Origin: Neptunomonas japonica DSM 18939 | Lineage (GTDB): Bacteria; Pseudomonadota; Gammaproteobacteria; Pseudomonadales; Balneatricaceae | Length of the DNA: 64,000 nucleotides | NCBI RefSeq assembly: GCF_000422765.1 | Contig: NZ_AUGR01000005.1 | Location: 124,001-188,000 of the forward strand | Direction: 5' to 3' | Shown: piece after piece, positions 29,101-37,387 of the stretch | Position numbering within the stretch: position 1 is the first letter of the stretch | Layout: each line of letters opens with the position of its first letter | Notes under the pieces: generated by a model | What the model was told of the DNA's origin: nothing | The model's database searches: none | Seen by the model: only the letters and a program-made list of their open reading frames with translations | Translations under genes and position numbers: made by a program

Positions 29101-29558
29101 AGGGGTACGGCATAGCACGCCCAATGCCTGCTGAAAGCATCCCTAGCTGGGCAACACAATGGCAAGAGACTAAACCCTGGTTAGCCATTAGAAAACCTAT
29201 TGGAAAAGATACAAACCTAAGCCTTAAAGTCGCCATGCAGAGCCATATAAATTGGCTGGACTCTCTAGAAGCATTTATGAGGGACCCAAGCTGCCCTCAC
29301 CCAAGAAAAATCAACAATCATGGTCAATTCAGACGCTGGTACCGCAGTAGTGGATTTGCCCGTTACGGCACCTTAGAAGAGTTTCAAAATATAGCACCCT
29401 TGTATGATGCAACCTGCTCACTGAGCGCCGAGCTAATAGAACTGGTTAGTGATGGAAACCACACGTTAGCATGCGACCGTTTAGCTGAACTTCATCAACA
29501 ACGGGATATGTTAATTGCTCAAATTAATGTTCTTATTAAAACATTAGATAAACAATAA
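26154..29558 (+). CDS. Membrane PAS-PAS-GGDEF-EAL c-di-GMP enzyme with degenerate CZB-like tail
   Basis: A 1134-aa c-di-GMP signalling protein. Order: membrane segment (about residues 14-32); periplasmic Cache-like sensor; second membrane segment (about 292-313); two PAS domains (from about 330 and 450); GGDEF domain with intact GGDEF at 657-661 and inhibitory site REED at 648-651; EAL domain with Glu785, DDFGTG, KIDQSF and AEGVE, all expected for activity. Residues 1022-1134 resemble a CZB zinc domain, but only the first His (1031) of the four ligands is kept. Both making and breaking c-di-GMP are possible. It is translationally coupled to the binding-protein gene upstream. Confidence 0.9.
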   Translation: MNSQSKQLRNIYITAVVFFVAVIIVITWYSLWRLHEETAAGMQEVSTMHTRSFENFLTQNFRLAELATTNIANMDSRKKNLFNIERSLRATLKNNPAQRSISLLNEQGRIIASSNRANVGIVINTNNFLPTPTGEQDLLSIGMPWVGRDFISASPTTHQKPTRSQQLNFVPIVHTLAFGTRTVTLLIAINPDFFINHISQVLDNENGIVDIIRYDGTLLMSTEVSAKIGSLYQEIEQSLSPETAESGQLLTSLLENNPPAFSSFRASRLYPFLLITRIDRQRAMQNWKAEAKTLLGVIIVIVLTLAGLIIVFYRRQLQIEGERENSEQLQRINATVFGSSADSIIITDINANIISVNPAFSQITGYRPEDVIGQNPRVLSSGLQDNTFYQQMWECIHEKGVWRGELQNRCKNGHLYDVQATITAFYDNKGHLQHFIGVSTDITERKKSETRQRQASSVFTNSQEGIMVTDENNLIIDVNPAFSRITGYSYNDVIGRNPNLLSSGQQSPEFYAEMKSTLNETGSWQGEIWNKRKSGEIYAERLSIDTVHKENGETSQYVAVFSDISRLKIHEAELHRSANYDPLTSIPNRRLLGDRLVQTIARSKRSNRSLAVCYLDLDGFKPVNDQYGHAAGDLLLIEITQRLLKILREEDTLARLGGDEFVILFAEIEKPEEIDVALNRVLKAISEPIKVESNTVGISASIGVTIFPEDVADADTLLRHADQAMYRAKDAGKNRYHLFDPELDLEVQARRSQLKNIEKALKNNEFVLYYQPKVNLVSGEMTGAEALIRWQHPVKGILPPAAFLDLIDGHDLEIDIGEWVIESVIKQIVEWNKAGLFFQVSANLSANHLLKEGFSERLKEMLERYPAVRHEDLELEILETSTLNDLDQANNVLAQCRNMGVRFALDDFGTGYSSLTYFQRLPVDILKIDQSFVRDMLDDPNDLDIVESILRLAQTFNRPVIAEGVETLEHGAMLVQLGCQQAQGYGIARPMPAESIPSWATQWQETKPWLAIRKPIGKDTNLSLKVAMQSHINWLDSLEAFMRDPSCPHPRKINNHGQFRRWYRSSGFARYGTLEEFQNIAPLYDATCSLSAELIELVSDGNHTLACDRLAELHQQRDMLIAQINVLIKTLDKQ

Positions 29559-29689
29559 AAATTAAGGCAAGTATTTTTACTGCGCAGACTAGCTACCCCC
29601 TATGAATCGGAAACCATCTATTTTTTAGCAGACAAATAAAAATAAAAAAACAACCAATAAAAATCAATAACTTAACACAAAAAAACACA
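29559..29689. other. A-rich non-coding stretch before the narK-type promoter
   Basis: The first 130 bases of a 360-base gap are very A-rich on the plus strand, with no gene and no clear terminator for the GGDEF-EAL transcript. The rest of the gap holds the NarL, FNR and -10 elements listed separately, then an untranslated leader of about 128 bases. Confidence 0.6.
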
Positions 29690-29705
29690 TACCTCTTAAT
29701 AGGTA
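29690..29705. promoter_or_regulatory. Perfect NarL/NarP 7-2-7 binding site
   Basis: TACCTCTTAATAGGTA consists of two heptamers (TACCTCT and ATAGGTA) that fit TACYYMT and AKRRGTA exactly, as an inverted repeat with two bases between. It is centred near -93.5 of the inferred start site of the downstream transporter gene, a usual distance for nitrate-activated narK promoters. Confidence 0.8.
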
Positions 29706-29742
29706 CAGGCTAAAAATGCTATTTACGGCACCGACATAAGCC

Positions 29743-29756
29743 TTGATTCATATCAA
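29743..29756 (+). promoter_or_regulatory. Perfect FNR/ANR box of the third nitrate transporter gene
   Basis: TTGATTCATATCAA matches all ten fixed FNR positions. Its centre is exactly 41.5 bp before a predicted start at 29791. A TATTTT hexamer stands where the -10 should be. This is a textbook class II FNR promoter layout. Confidence 0.88.
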
Positions 29757-29778
29757 CACGCCCCTCTCAAAACTCCCC

Positions 29779-29784
29779 TATTTT
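29779..29784 (+). promoter_or_regulatory. -10 element of the FNR-dependent transporter promoter
   Basis: TATTTT is placed correctly for a start near 29791 and for an FNR dimer replacing the -35 contact. It was assigned by spacing to the FNR box rather than by strength. Confidence 0.6.
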
Positions 29785-29918
29785 TACCCTATATGGATAA
29801 CACGTTATCTGCTGATGACTAGCTCGGATAGCTGAATTTACCCAAAAGATAAACACAACGATTTAAACGATGCCTTCAAAGACGTAGCGACGTCCTTACC
29901 CGCTACAGGAGTAGTCCA

Positions 29919-31391
29919 ATGTCCAATGACAAAATCCAATTACTAAACTTTAGTGATCCAAAGATAAAAACTTTGCATATCACTTGGTTTGCATTTTTCC
30001 TGACCTTTATGGTCTGGTTTAGCCATGCTCCCCTGATGGCTATAATCAAAGAAGCTTTTGACCTTACTACCCCTGAAGTCAAAGCATTGTTAATTCTTAA
30101 CGTTGCGCTAACCATCCCTTCTCGCATCGTCATTGGCACGTTAGTAGATAAATACGGCCCACGTACTATTTACAGCATGCTACTGATGATAGGGGGAGTT
30201 ATTTGCGTTGGGTTCGCCTCAGCACAAACTTATGAGCAACTGGCAATACTACGTTTTCTTAGTGGCTTTATTGGTGCGGGTTTTGTTATCGGTATCCGTA
30301 TGGTCTCTGAGTGGTTTCCTGCCAAGCAAGTAGGGATTGCTGAAGGGATTTACGGCGGCTGGGGTAACTTTGGTTCAGCAGCAGCAGCTATGAGCCTTCC
30401 CTCTCTTGCTCTTATGTTCGGCGGTGAGGATGGCTGGCGCTATGCGCTAGGCATGACTGGTGTGTTAGCTTTTGTATACGGTCTCATTTATCGAAAAATT
30501 GCACGTGATACTCCAAAAGGTTCGACTTACTTCAAGCCAAAAAAACACGGCGGTCTCGAAGTTACCAGTAAAGGCGACTTCTATTTTTACCTACTAATGA
30601 ATGTGCCTATGTACTTAGCACTTGCTGTGCTGACATGGAAACTTTCACCTTCAAATTTAGGTCTATTAAACGACATAGGCACGTACGGCATCTACGCAGT
30701 ACTTGTAACATTGTTCATCGTTCAAGTGCGTGCCATCTATCATGTAAACGAAGAAAACCTGAAGCATGGTGTTCCTGAGATTCAACGTTATAAATTCAAA
30801 CAGGTTGCTGTACTGGACATAGCTTATTTCGTTACTTTCGGATCTGAATTGGCTGTTGTTTCAATGCTACCACTGTTCTTCCTCGATACATTTGAAGGTC
30901 TAAGTGCAGTCCAAGCGGGGTTACTTGCTTCAGGTTTTGCTTTTATGAACTTAGTTGCTCGCCCAACAGGTGGTCACTTCAGCGATAAATACGGTCGTCG
31001 TAAAGCACTGTCCATATTCATTGCAGGCTTAGCTGTGGGATATTTTGTGCTCAGTCAAATTGACGCTAACTGGTTTATCCCTGTTGCCGTTATTGCCACA
31101 ATGGGTTGCTCTTTCTTCGTACAAGCTGGTGAAGGAGCTGTATTTGCAGCAGTACCTTTAATTCAGCGTCGTATGACAGGGCAAATTGCAGGTATGGCAG
31201 GAGCGTATGGTAACGTCGGTGCAGTTTGTTACCTAACAGTGCTATCGTTTGTAGACTACTCAACATTCTTTTTGGTGATTGGCGCATCTGCCGCAGTCGC
31301 CTTCCTGTTCGTCCAATTTATGGATGAGCCTTCAGGACAGATGGCTGAAATATTACCCGATGGTACAGTCCAGCTAATTGACGTTGAATAA
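29919..31391 (+). CDS. NNP-family nitrate/nitrite transporter (third copy)
   Basis: A 490-aa major-facilitator protein of the nitrate/nitrite porter family. The segment [16 protein letters not shown] corresponds to the nitrate signature, and [15 protein letters not shown] to the second-half loop motif. The GGWGNFG variant differs from GLGNAGV and GAGNLGA in the other two copies, so it belongs to another subgroup. Its promoter carries a NarL palindrome and an FNR box, which points to anaerobic use rather than nitrate assimilation. No nas or nir genes are adjacent. A terminator follows, then the phosphatase-kinase gene. Confidence 0.9.
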   Translation: MSNDKIQLLNFSDPKIKTLHITWFAFFLTFMVWFSHAPLMAIIKEAFDLTTPEVKALLILNVALTIPSRIVIGTLVDKYGPRTIYSMLLMIGGVICVGFASAQTYEQLAILRFLSGFIGAGFVIGIRMVSEWFPAKQVGIAEGIYGGWGNFGSAAAAMSLPSLALMFGGEDGWRYALGMTGVLAFVYGLIYRKIARDTPKGSTYFKPKKHGGLEVTSKGDFYFYLLMNVPMYLALAVLTWKLSPSNLGLLNDIGTYGIYAVLVTLFIVQVRAIYHVNEENLKHGVPEIQRYKFKQVAVLDIAYFVTFGSELAVVSMLPLFFLDTFEGLSAVQAGLLASGFAFMNLVARPTGGHFSDKYGRRKALSIFIAGLAVGYFVLSQIDANWFIPVAVIATMGCSFFVQAGEGAVFAAVPLIQRRMTGQIAGMAGAYGNVGAVCYLTVLSFVDYSTFFLVIGASAAVAFLFVQFMDEPSGQMAEILPDGTVQLIDVE

Positions 31392-31403
31392 GTAACTCTA
31401 CGC

Positions 31404-31428
31404 AGAGAGCCTTAGGGCTCTCTTTTAT
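31404..31428 (+). terminator. Terminator after the third nitrate transporter gene
   Basis: AGAGAGCC and GGCTCTCT form an eight-pair stem around TTAG, followed by TTTAT. It lies 13 bp after the stop codon, so the downstream kinase gene probably depends on read-through or its own promoter. Confidence 0.82.
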
Positions 31429-31481
31429 ATTGCGTAATACGGGCTATACAGTTTATTCAGGTTCTGCGACAAGGATCCATT

Positions 31482-33209
31482 ATGCACCTTAACAGTGAAA
31501 TTAGATTATCGACTGCCCAGCAAAGCATTACCGGACGAAAGGCCCGTAATGAGGATTGTCTGGGTTTTTTTATGCCTGTCGGTAACCTCCTCACGACGAA
31601 AGGTGCCTGCGGAATGATTGCCGATGGCGTCAGCACTGCCGAAGCCGGCGCTGAGGCCGCCGAACACTGTGTACGTGAATTTATAAATGACTATTTCGAT
31701 ACACCCGATATCTGGACAGTAAAAAAATCTGCACAAAAAGTACTCACTTCCATTAACCGCTCACTCTACTCTCGTAGTCATGAATACCTAAGCAGCACTC
31801 GCGGTTATGTGTGTACATTTTCAGTTTTAATCATCAAGTCACATACAGCACACATATTCCATATAGGCGACAGCCGTATTTATCGTATTCGCGATGACCA
31901 TATGGAATGCTTAACCACTGATCATACGACTCCATTAAGCCAAAGCACCAGCTGCTTAGCTCGCGCCATGGGCATGGATACGCATTTAGACATTGATTAT
32001 CGGACAATCTCGATAGAGCCCAATGATATTTTCTTTCTTAGTACCGACGGTGTACATGACACTCTGTCACCACAAGAGATACAAACGCTCATTCATGAAA
32101 GTGAATCTCTAGACTCAGCATGCGAAAAATTAGTCAGCCGATCTTACGAGAAAGGCAGCACTGATAATATAAGCTGCCAATTAATACGTGTTGACCAAAT
32201 CATCCGAGAAAGTATCGATGATCTAACCGACAAACTAACCGAACTACCTTTCCCACCAGACCTAGAGCCTGGTATGCGTATTGATGACTATGAAGTTGTC
32301 TCAGAGCTCTACGCCAGTAGTCGCAGCCAGCTCTATATCGTTAAGGACCCTCTTAACGGTAAACAACGAATAATGAAAACACCTTCACAAAACTTTAATG
32401 ACGACCCTGCTTATATTGAGCGCTTCATTATGGAGGAGTGGGTAGGAAGCCGCATTGATAGCCCATATGTCGTTAAAGTTTGTAACGCCAACCGCCCAAA
32501 AACGTTTCTCTACTATTTGATGGAAAAAGTTGAAGGGGTTTCATTAGAACAATGGATCGAAGATAACCCTTACCCTAAACCTTCAGAAGCGATAAAACTG
32601 GTAAAGCAGATCGCAAAAGGGCTACAAGCCTTTCATCAACGCGAAACGTTACATCAGGACTTGAAACCCAGCAACATTATGATTTCGCCAGATAATCATA
32701 TTACGCTAGTCGATTTCGGCTCCGTTTATGTTTCTGGTATCAACGAAATTTTCATACCCATCGAAAGAGATCGAGTGCTTGGTACCGTTAATTACTCTGA
32801 CCCATTACTCAGGTTAGGACAGAACACGGGTATAAAAGGAGATCTTTTTTCTTTAGCCTGCATTACTTACGAGATGTTTACTCACCAACTACCTTACGGG
32901 GAAGGGCTTGAGCGGTGTGAGACACCCCAGCAGCTTGAAAAATTGAAATACATCCCTTCTGAACGCTACAACCCTGTATTACCACTATGGTTTGATCGTG
33001 CTTTAATGAAAGGGGTATCAATTAAATCAGAAGGCAGATACGACACAATTGATCAGTTTTTACAGGATGCAACCCACCCTAACCCTGAATTTTTATTACC
33101 AAAAGAAGTAGAGAAAAAAACACAGAGTGTTATTTTCTGGCAGATGATGTCCTTAGTCTGGTTTATTACATCCATGTTTTTAATGGCTGCTCTTTGGTTA
33201 CAAGGCTAG
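31482..33209 (+). CDS. PP2C phosphatase-Ser/Thr kinase-membrane fusion protein
   Basis: A 575-aa bifunctional signalling protein. Residues about 1-245 are a PP2C-type phosphatase with ARNEDC, MIADGVS, HIGDSRIYR, STDGVHD and TDNIS. Residues about 265-530 are a Hanks-type kinase with the catalytic Lys in RIMKTPS, catalytic loop HQDLKPSN (His391-Asp393) and DFG at 411-413. The usual HRD is HQD, and the glycine loop (ELYASSRSQLY) lacks its glycines. One membrane segment near the C-terminus anchors it with the enzyme domains in the cytoplasm. Genes of this type sit beside nitrate transporter genes in other bacteria, as I recall. Its target is unknown. Confidence 0.9.
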   Translation: MHLNSEIRLSTAQQSITGRKARNEDCLGFFMPVGNLLTTKGACGMIADGVSTAEAGAEAAEHCVREFINDYFDTPDIWTVKKSAQKVLTSINRSLYSRSHEYLSSTRGYVCTFSVLIIKSHTAHIFHIGDSRIYRIRDDHMECLTTDHTTPLSQSTSCLARAMGMDTHLDIDYRTISIEPNDIFFLSTDGVHDTLSPQEIQTLIHESESLDSACEKLVSRSYEKGSTDNISCQLIRVDQIIRESIDDLTDKLTELPFPPDLEPGMRIDDYEVVSELYASSRSQLYIVKDPLNGKQRIMKTPSQNFNDDPAYIERFIMEEWVGSRIDSPYVVKVCNANRPKTFLYYLMEKVEGVSLEQWIEDNPYPKPSEAIKLVKQIAKGLQAFHQRETLHQDLKPSNIMISPDNHITLVDFGSVYVSGINEIFIPIERDRVLGTVNYSDPLLRLGQNTGIKGDLFSLACITYEMFTHQLPYGEGLERCETPQQLEKLKYIPSERYNPVLPLWFDRALMKGVSIKSEGRYDTIDQFLQDATHPNPEFLLPKEVEKKTQSVIFWQMMSLVWFITSMFLMAALWLQG

Positions 33210-33234
33210 ACCCTAAAAATTCATTATTAACAGC

Positions 33235-34332
33235 CTAGTAATGCTTTAGCAAAAAATGAGTCTTTCTCAACGCTAACTGACGCATGAGTATCTCTCTTTT
33301 TATCCATCTATAAAACACTAGACATATAAAAAAGGCCGTTACCACTAGTACAGCATTGAAAAACCAAGCATTGGGGTTTAGCTTTTTAACATAGTACTCT
33401 TGATAATCTATCCCTGCGATGTCACCGGTTAACGGGGCAAAGCCTAGTTGCTTATATATTTCGGAAATACCAATAAACTTGTTCGCGTTAAAAGAACCTA
33501 ACTCAATAACCTCTGGTTGAATTAGCCGCATAGAATTCCGGGCTTCATAAAGTAAATGCGCTCTAGATTTACCAGTGTTAAGGTTCGCCAGCATCCATTC
33601 AACCATTACTTCTTGATGATCAACTGCATACTTCCAACCCTTTAAACTAGCACGACGAAACGCCAGTACTTTTTCTTTATTCTCTCTAAGAAAACCTTCT
33701 TCAACAAACAACAAATCCCCATAAAAATCTATACCGAAATCAATCGGTGAAATGACATTAATTGGGATATTTTTCTCTTTATACATATAGGGCTGGTTTG
33801 TGATATAAGCCGACATTGCATCCACATTAGTATTCACCAGCACATCATCACGAAAATCATGTGCCACATGCGTATGGTCATATTCAGTTAAACCCAGCTG
33901 AGTAAACATAGCCAATAAAACCGCATCATCTGTATTTCGTTGATACATAACTCGCTTATTCTTCAACGCCAAAGGGCTGGAGATTCCTGAAGAACCTAAC
34001 GTTAACAAAACCATAGGAGAATGCTGAAAAATAGCGGCAACTACAACCAAAGGTTGCCCTTCTAGCCGTGCCAATACCACACTAGAATCAGTGATACCAA
34101 ACTGCGCATCACCACTGAGCACTACTTGTGTCGCACTTCGTTGCTTATCGACTTCTCGAATAGTGACATTCAAACCTTCCTCTGCAAAATATCCCTCTTT
34201 GATAGCCGCGTAAAAGCCCGCGAATTGAAATTGGTGCTTCCACTTCAACTGCAAGACAATAGTCTCATCTGCCGATGTACTGGAAGCATTGCAAGCACTA
34301 CAAATAAGCATTATTAAGAGAGAAAAAGCCAT
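33235..34332 (-). CDS. NMT1/THI5-type binding protein with C-terminal membrane anchor and no output domain
   Basis: An exported protein with an NMT1/THI5-like fold, seen in LKWKHQFQFAGFYAAIKEGY and GDAQFGITDSSVV. These domains bind pyrimidine-like or related small ligands in ThiY proteins and also form sensor modules of histidine kinases and diguanylate cyclases. A membrane segment (WFFNAVLVVTAFFICLVFY) follows, and the protein ends 20 or so residues later with no catalytic domain. The start is uncertain: an ATG giving MAFSLLIMLI is chosen, with a TTG 66 bases upstream as alternative. It is convergent with the kinase gene. It may be a truncated sensor or a receptor working through a partner. 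Confidence 0.75.
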   Translation of the reverse strand: MAFSLLIMLICSACNASSTSADETIVLQLKWKHQFQFAGFYAAIKEGYFAEEGLNVTIREVDKQRSATQVVLSGDAQFGITDSSVVLARLEGQPLVVVAAIFQHSPMVLLTLGSSGISSPLALKNKRVMYQRNTDDAVLLAMFTQLGLTEYDHTHVAHDFRDDVLVNTNVDAMSAYITNQPYMYKEKNIPINVISPIDFGIDFYGDLLFVEEGFLRENKEKVLAFRRASLKGWKYAVDHQEVMVEWMLANLNTGKSRAHLLYEARNSMRLIQPEVIELGSFNANKFIGISEIYKQLGFAPLTGDIAGIDYQEYYVKKLNPNAWFFNAVLVVTAFFICLVFYRWIKREILMRQLALRKTHFLLKHY

Positions 34333-34529
34333 TCTCAAACCAGGAAAAATCTGTTCAAAAAACAAGCAGCTTTTATGCACTATAGAGACACCTATCAATA
34401 TTTAAAATAAAGTATAGATGAATAAAATAAGAACGAGTGCCTATGACACTTTTTAAAATATACAGAAGAGAGGAGTGGCTATCTCATTTACAAACGAGAC
34501 AGCCAAACTAGATAGAAAACCATTTAAAA

Positions 34530-34940
34530 TTAACTGGCCTGTAAGATTACCGGGCTTTGCTGGCGATCAAGAATAGTGTAACCCGACAGATCCTGGCCCA
34601 TCATCAAATCGTTAGCCATCTGATTTAGATACTGCTCAGCAGCCTCGGTTGGAGGCGCTTCACCATCAACACCCCCTAAACCGGCTATCAGCACAAAACT
34701 CCAATTACTTTCAATAGCATCTGCTTCTTTTACGAGAGCTTCAAAACTATCAATTTCTTCAGGTAACTTATCAACACACATTAGCGGAGTAACCGTACCT
34801 GTCTCATGAGATCCATTGCTTATCTTTTCCTCATCACCTTCAGCACGAGCAAAAAGCATGAGCAGTCGCTGAGGCTGATCCTGCTGTTTGGCAGCTTCAA
34901 GCAGCTTGGTAAATTCTCCTGACACATTGCCCTTAAACAT
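34530..34940 (-). CDS. Conserved small protein of unknown function
   Basis: A soluble, acidic protein of 136 aa without signal or membrane segments. Recognisable segments are LLEAAKQQDQPQRLLMLFA, PLMCVDKLPEEIDSFEALV and LNQMANDLMMGQDLSGYTI. I recall similar proteins in gammaproteobacterial genomes labelled ribonucleotide reductase subunit alpha. Nothing here supports that name, since no reductase motif is seen. The start MFKGNVSG was chosen because GGAGGT lies seven bases upstream. It is a single gene, divergent from fumC. Confidence 0.7.
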   Translation of the reverse strand: MFKGNVSGEFTKLLEAAKQQDQPQRLLMLFARAEGDEEKISNGSHETGTVTPLMCVDKLPEEIDSFEALVKEADAIESNWSFVLIAGLGGVDGEAPPTEAAEQYLNQMANDLMMGQDLSGYTILDRQQSPVILQAS

Positions 34941-35135
34941 TGTAAGTACCTCCACAAAAAGATGCCCCTATTTTGTCACAGCAATGCCGCACTGTTTATT
35001 CCTCTGAAGGAGTATATAGCGGCCTAAAAACCTCATTAACTCACAGTACGAAACTATCAAAGAAGTAGGTAATCTAATAATTATTAATACCTTCCACACT
35101 CCTGAAAGACAGCACTTATACACGGGAGACAGATC

Positions 35136-36512
35136 ATGCTTAAACGACACGAAAAACGAACTGAAAGTGATAGCTTAGGTAAGATATCTCTGCCAAAAAA
35201 TGCGCTATACGGTGTGCAAACGCAATGTGCTATTAACAACTTTCCTGTCAGCGGACAAACAATGCCCGAAGCATTCATACGAGCTCTATTACAAACAAAA
35301 GCCACCGCAGCTACCGTAAACTCATCACTCCACGAGTTGCCTCAAGAGATAGGAAAAGCCATTAACCAAGCAGTAGAAACTCTATTAGTTGATAAAAACT
35401 TGATGCAACACTTTCCATTAGACGTATTTCAAACAGGCTCGGGCACCAGCACTAATATGAATGCCAATGAAGTCATTGCAACGCTAGCAAAGCAGCAATC
35501 AAGCTTACCCATTCACCCTAACGATCATGTAAACCTTGGCCAAAGCAGCAATGACAGCATCCCTTCTGCTATCCATATTAGTGCAGCAGTCGCTCTATCA
35601 GAAAAGTTACTGCCTGCCCTTTACCACCTTACTGAAACCCTTCACCAAAAAGCCAGCTCAGTTAATCACATTATCAAAACAGGGCGTACTCATTTGATGG
35701 ATGCGATGCCGATAAGGCTTGGCCAGTGCCTGAGCGCCTGGGCTGCACAAATCCAGCTCAACACAGAGAACATCAAACAGCTACAACCCTGCTTACAGCG
35801 ACTAGCACAAGGCGGTACAGCAGTGGGCACAGGCGTTAACGCCCACCCTGACTTTGCAAAATGTTTCTGTAAAGAGTTAAGCGCTACAACAGGCGTACTA
35901 TTTACCCCTGCAGATAACGTCTTTTCTTACATTAGCTCGCAGGACACGGCAGTAGCGCTATCAGGTCAACTAAAAACTACAGCGGTTTCTTTGATGAAAA
36001 TAGCGAACGATCTACGCTGGATGAACTCGGGCCCCTTAGCTGGGCTGGGCGAAATAGAGCTAGAAACGCTCCAACCTGGCTCCTCTATTATGCCAGGCAA
36101 AGTAAACCCTGTTATTCCAGAATCAACCGCGATGGTAGCCGCACAAGTAATAGGTAATGACACAACCATTACTGTTGCTGGCCAATCAGGAAATTTTGAA
36201 TTAAATGTAATGCTGCCACTCATTGCTTACAACCTACTTAACAGTATCCAGCTCTTATCAAACACTAGTATATTGTTAGCCGATAAAGCGATAGCTACTT
36301 TTAAAGTAAACGAAGAAAACCTCACACAAGTCTTAGCACTCAATCCGATATTAGCCACTGCTCTAAACCCAATTATTGGATACGAAAAAGCCACAGAAAT
36401 TGCAAAACAAGCTTACAAGGAAAAACGCCCAATTATTAGCGTTGCAAAGGAGAAAACCGGACTATCTCTTGAAGAACTAACAGTACTGCTTGACCCAAAG
36501 TCCTTAGTATAG
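35136..36512 (+). CDS. fumC: Class II fumarate hydratase
   Basis: Iron-independent fumarase that interconverts fumarate and malate; a homotetramer in the cytoplasm. The superfamily signature GSSIMPGKVNPVIPE is complete. FQTGSGTSTNMNANEVIA, HPNDHVNLGQSSND and KTGRTHLMDAMPIRLGQ fit fumarase rather than aspartase, because HPNDHVN carries the fumarase active-site His. At 458 aa it is full length. It stands alone and ends near a terminator shared with the tRNA cluster. A related aspartase gene lies about 22 kb away. Confidence 0.9.
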   Translation: MLKRHEKRTESDSLGKISLPKNALYGVQTQCAINNFPVSGQTMPEAFIRALLQTKATAATVNSSLHELPQEIGKAINQAVETLLVDKNLMQHFPLDVFQTGSGTSTNMNANEVIATLAKQQSSLPIHPNDHVNLGQSSNDSIPSAIHISAAVALSEKLLPALYHLTETLHQKASSVNHIIKTGRTHLMDAMPIRLGQCLSAWAAQIQLNTENIKQLQPCLQRLAQGGTAVGTGVNAHPDFAKCFCKELSATTGVLFTPADNVFSYISSQDTAVALSGQLKTTAVSLMKIANDLRWMNSGPLAGLGEIELETLQPGSSIMPGKVNPVIPESTAMVAAQVIGNDTTITVAGQSGNFELNVMLPLIAYNLLNSIQLLSNTSILLADKAIATFKVNEENLTQVLALNPILATALNPIIGYEKATEIAKQAYKEKRPIISVAKEKTGLSLEELTVLLDPKSLV

Positions 36513-36566
36513 ATACGGATAAGGAGGCTAAAAATCATAGGAGATAATTTTTCAGGGGTAAAACGC

Positions 36567-36603
36567 AAAAAACCAAATCAATAAAACTATTGATTTGGTT
36601 TCT
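36567..36603. terminator. Strong hairpin ending the tRNA cluster, probably bidirectional
   Basis: AACCAAATCAATA and TATTGATTTGGTT form a perfect 13-bp stem with loop AAAC. On the minus strand it runs into a T-tract and terminates the tRNA transcript. On the plus strand TTTCTTTAT follows, so it can also stop fumC transcription. Confidence 0.85.
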
Positions 36604-36615
36604 TTATATTAGTGT

Positions 36616-36692
<77 letters not shown>

Positions 36693-36721
36693 ACACTATC
36701 ACTGAACAAGTAAATTAAGAT

Positions 36722-36798
<77 letters not shown>

Positions 36799-36870
36799 AC
36801 AACTTTAAAACTTTTACTTAGTTCACATCGAAGCCATCAATAGTAACTCTTTGATATGCTTCTACAAAAT

Positions 36871-36947
<77 letters not shown>

Positions 36948-37000
36948 TCAAATTGTGGAGCGAATACTATAGTGATTATTTCGCTTGTGCAACATTAATC

Positions 37001-37387
37001 TCAAGTTCTTTCACGACGTTCTACTTCTAGCAACTTTTCACGACGAATGTCTCGTTTTTGGCACTCAATAATCAGCCCAGTGATTCGTGTGACATCTTTT
37101 TCATCAATATCGATATACTCAGCACTGTATTCGGGATTACTTCTACGATGGATTTTCAGATTACACGCCACTTCATACACCTTGTCCGTTTCAAATGTTA
37201 ACAACATCGGATAGACCTCTTTTGTGGCGTCACCTTGATAGCGAAACGCTACGCCTTTTGCTGATATATCAATAATATCTACAGCAACACCGGCAACGCT
37301 CAAGCTTACAGGGTCATCATGATGTAACTTCACCCTATAAGTAAGGCGCTGAGAGTCATCATTATCAATTTCAATTACAGGTTTCAT
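37001..37387 (-). CDS. Single-domain PilZ (c-di-GMP-binding) protein
   Basis: A 128-aa PilZ protein with the two c-di-GMP contact motifs: RLTYRVKL (RxxxR) near residue 14 and DISAKGVAF (DxSxxG) near residue 42. There are no other domains. Its start overlaps the motB stop by 4 bp, so it is made with the stator proteins. PilZ proteins such as YcgR brake the flagellar motor through the stator, and this position suggests a dedicated stator regulator. That role is inferred from context. Confidence 0.88.
   Translation of the reverse strand: MKPVIEIDNDDSQRLTYRVKLHHDDPVSLSVAGVAVDIIDISAKGVAFRYQGDATKEVYPMLLTFETDKVYEVACNLKIHRRSNPEYSAEYIDIDEKDVTRITGLIIECQKRDIRREKLLEVERRERT

Noticed and set aside
34530-34940. 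Annotation as ribonucleotide reductase subunit alpha
   Set aside because: The name is in use for similar proteins, but no reductase motif or suitable size is present.
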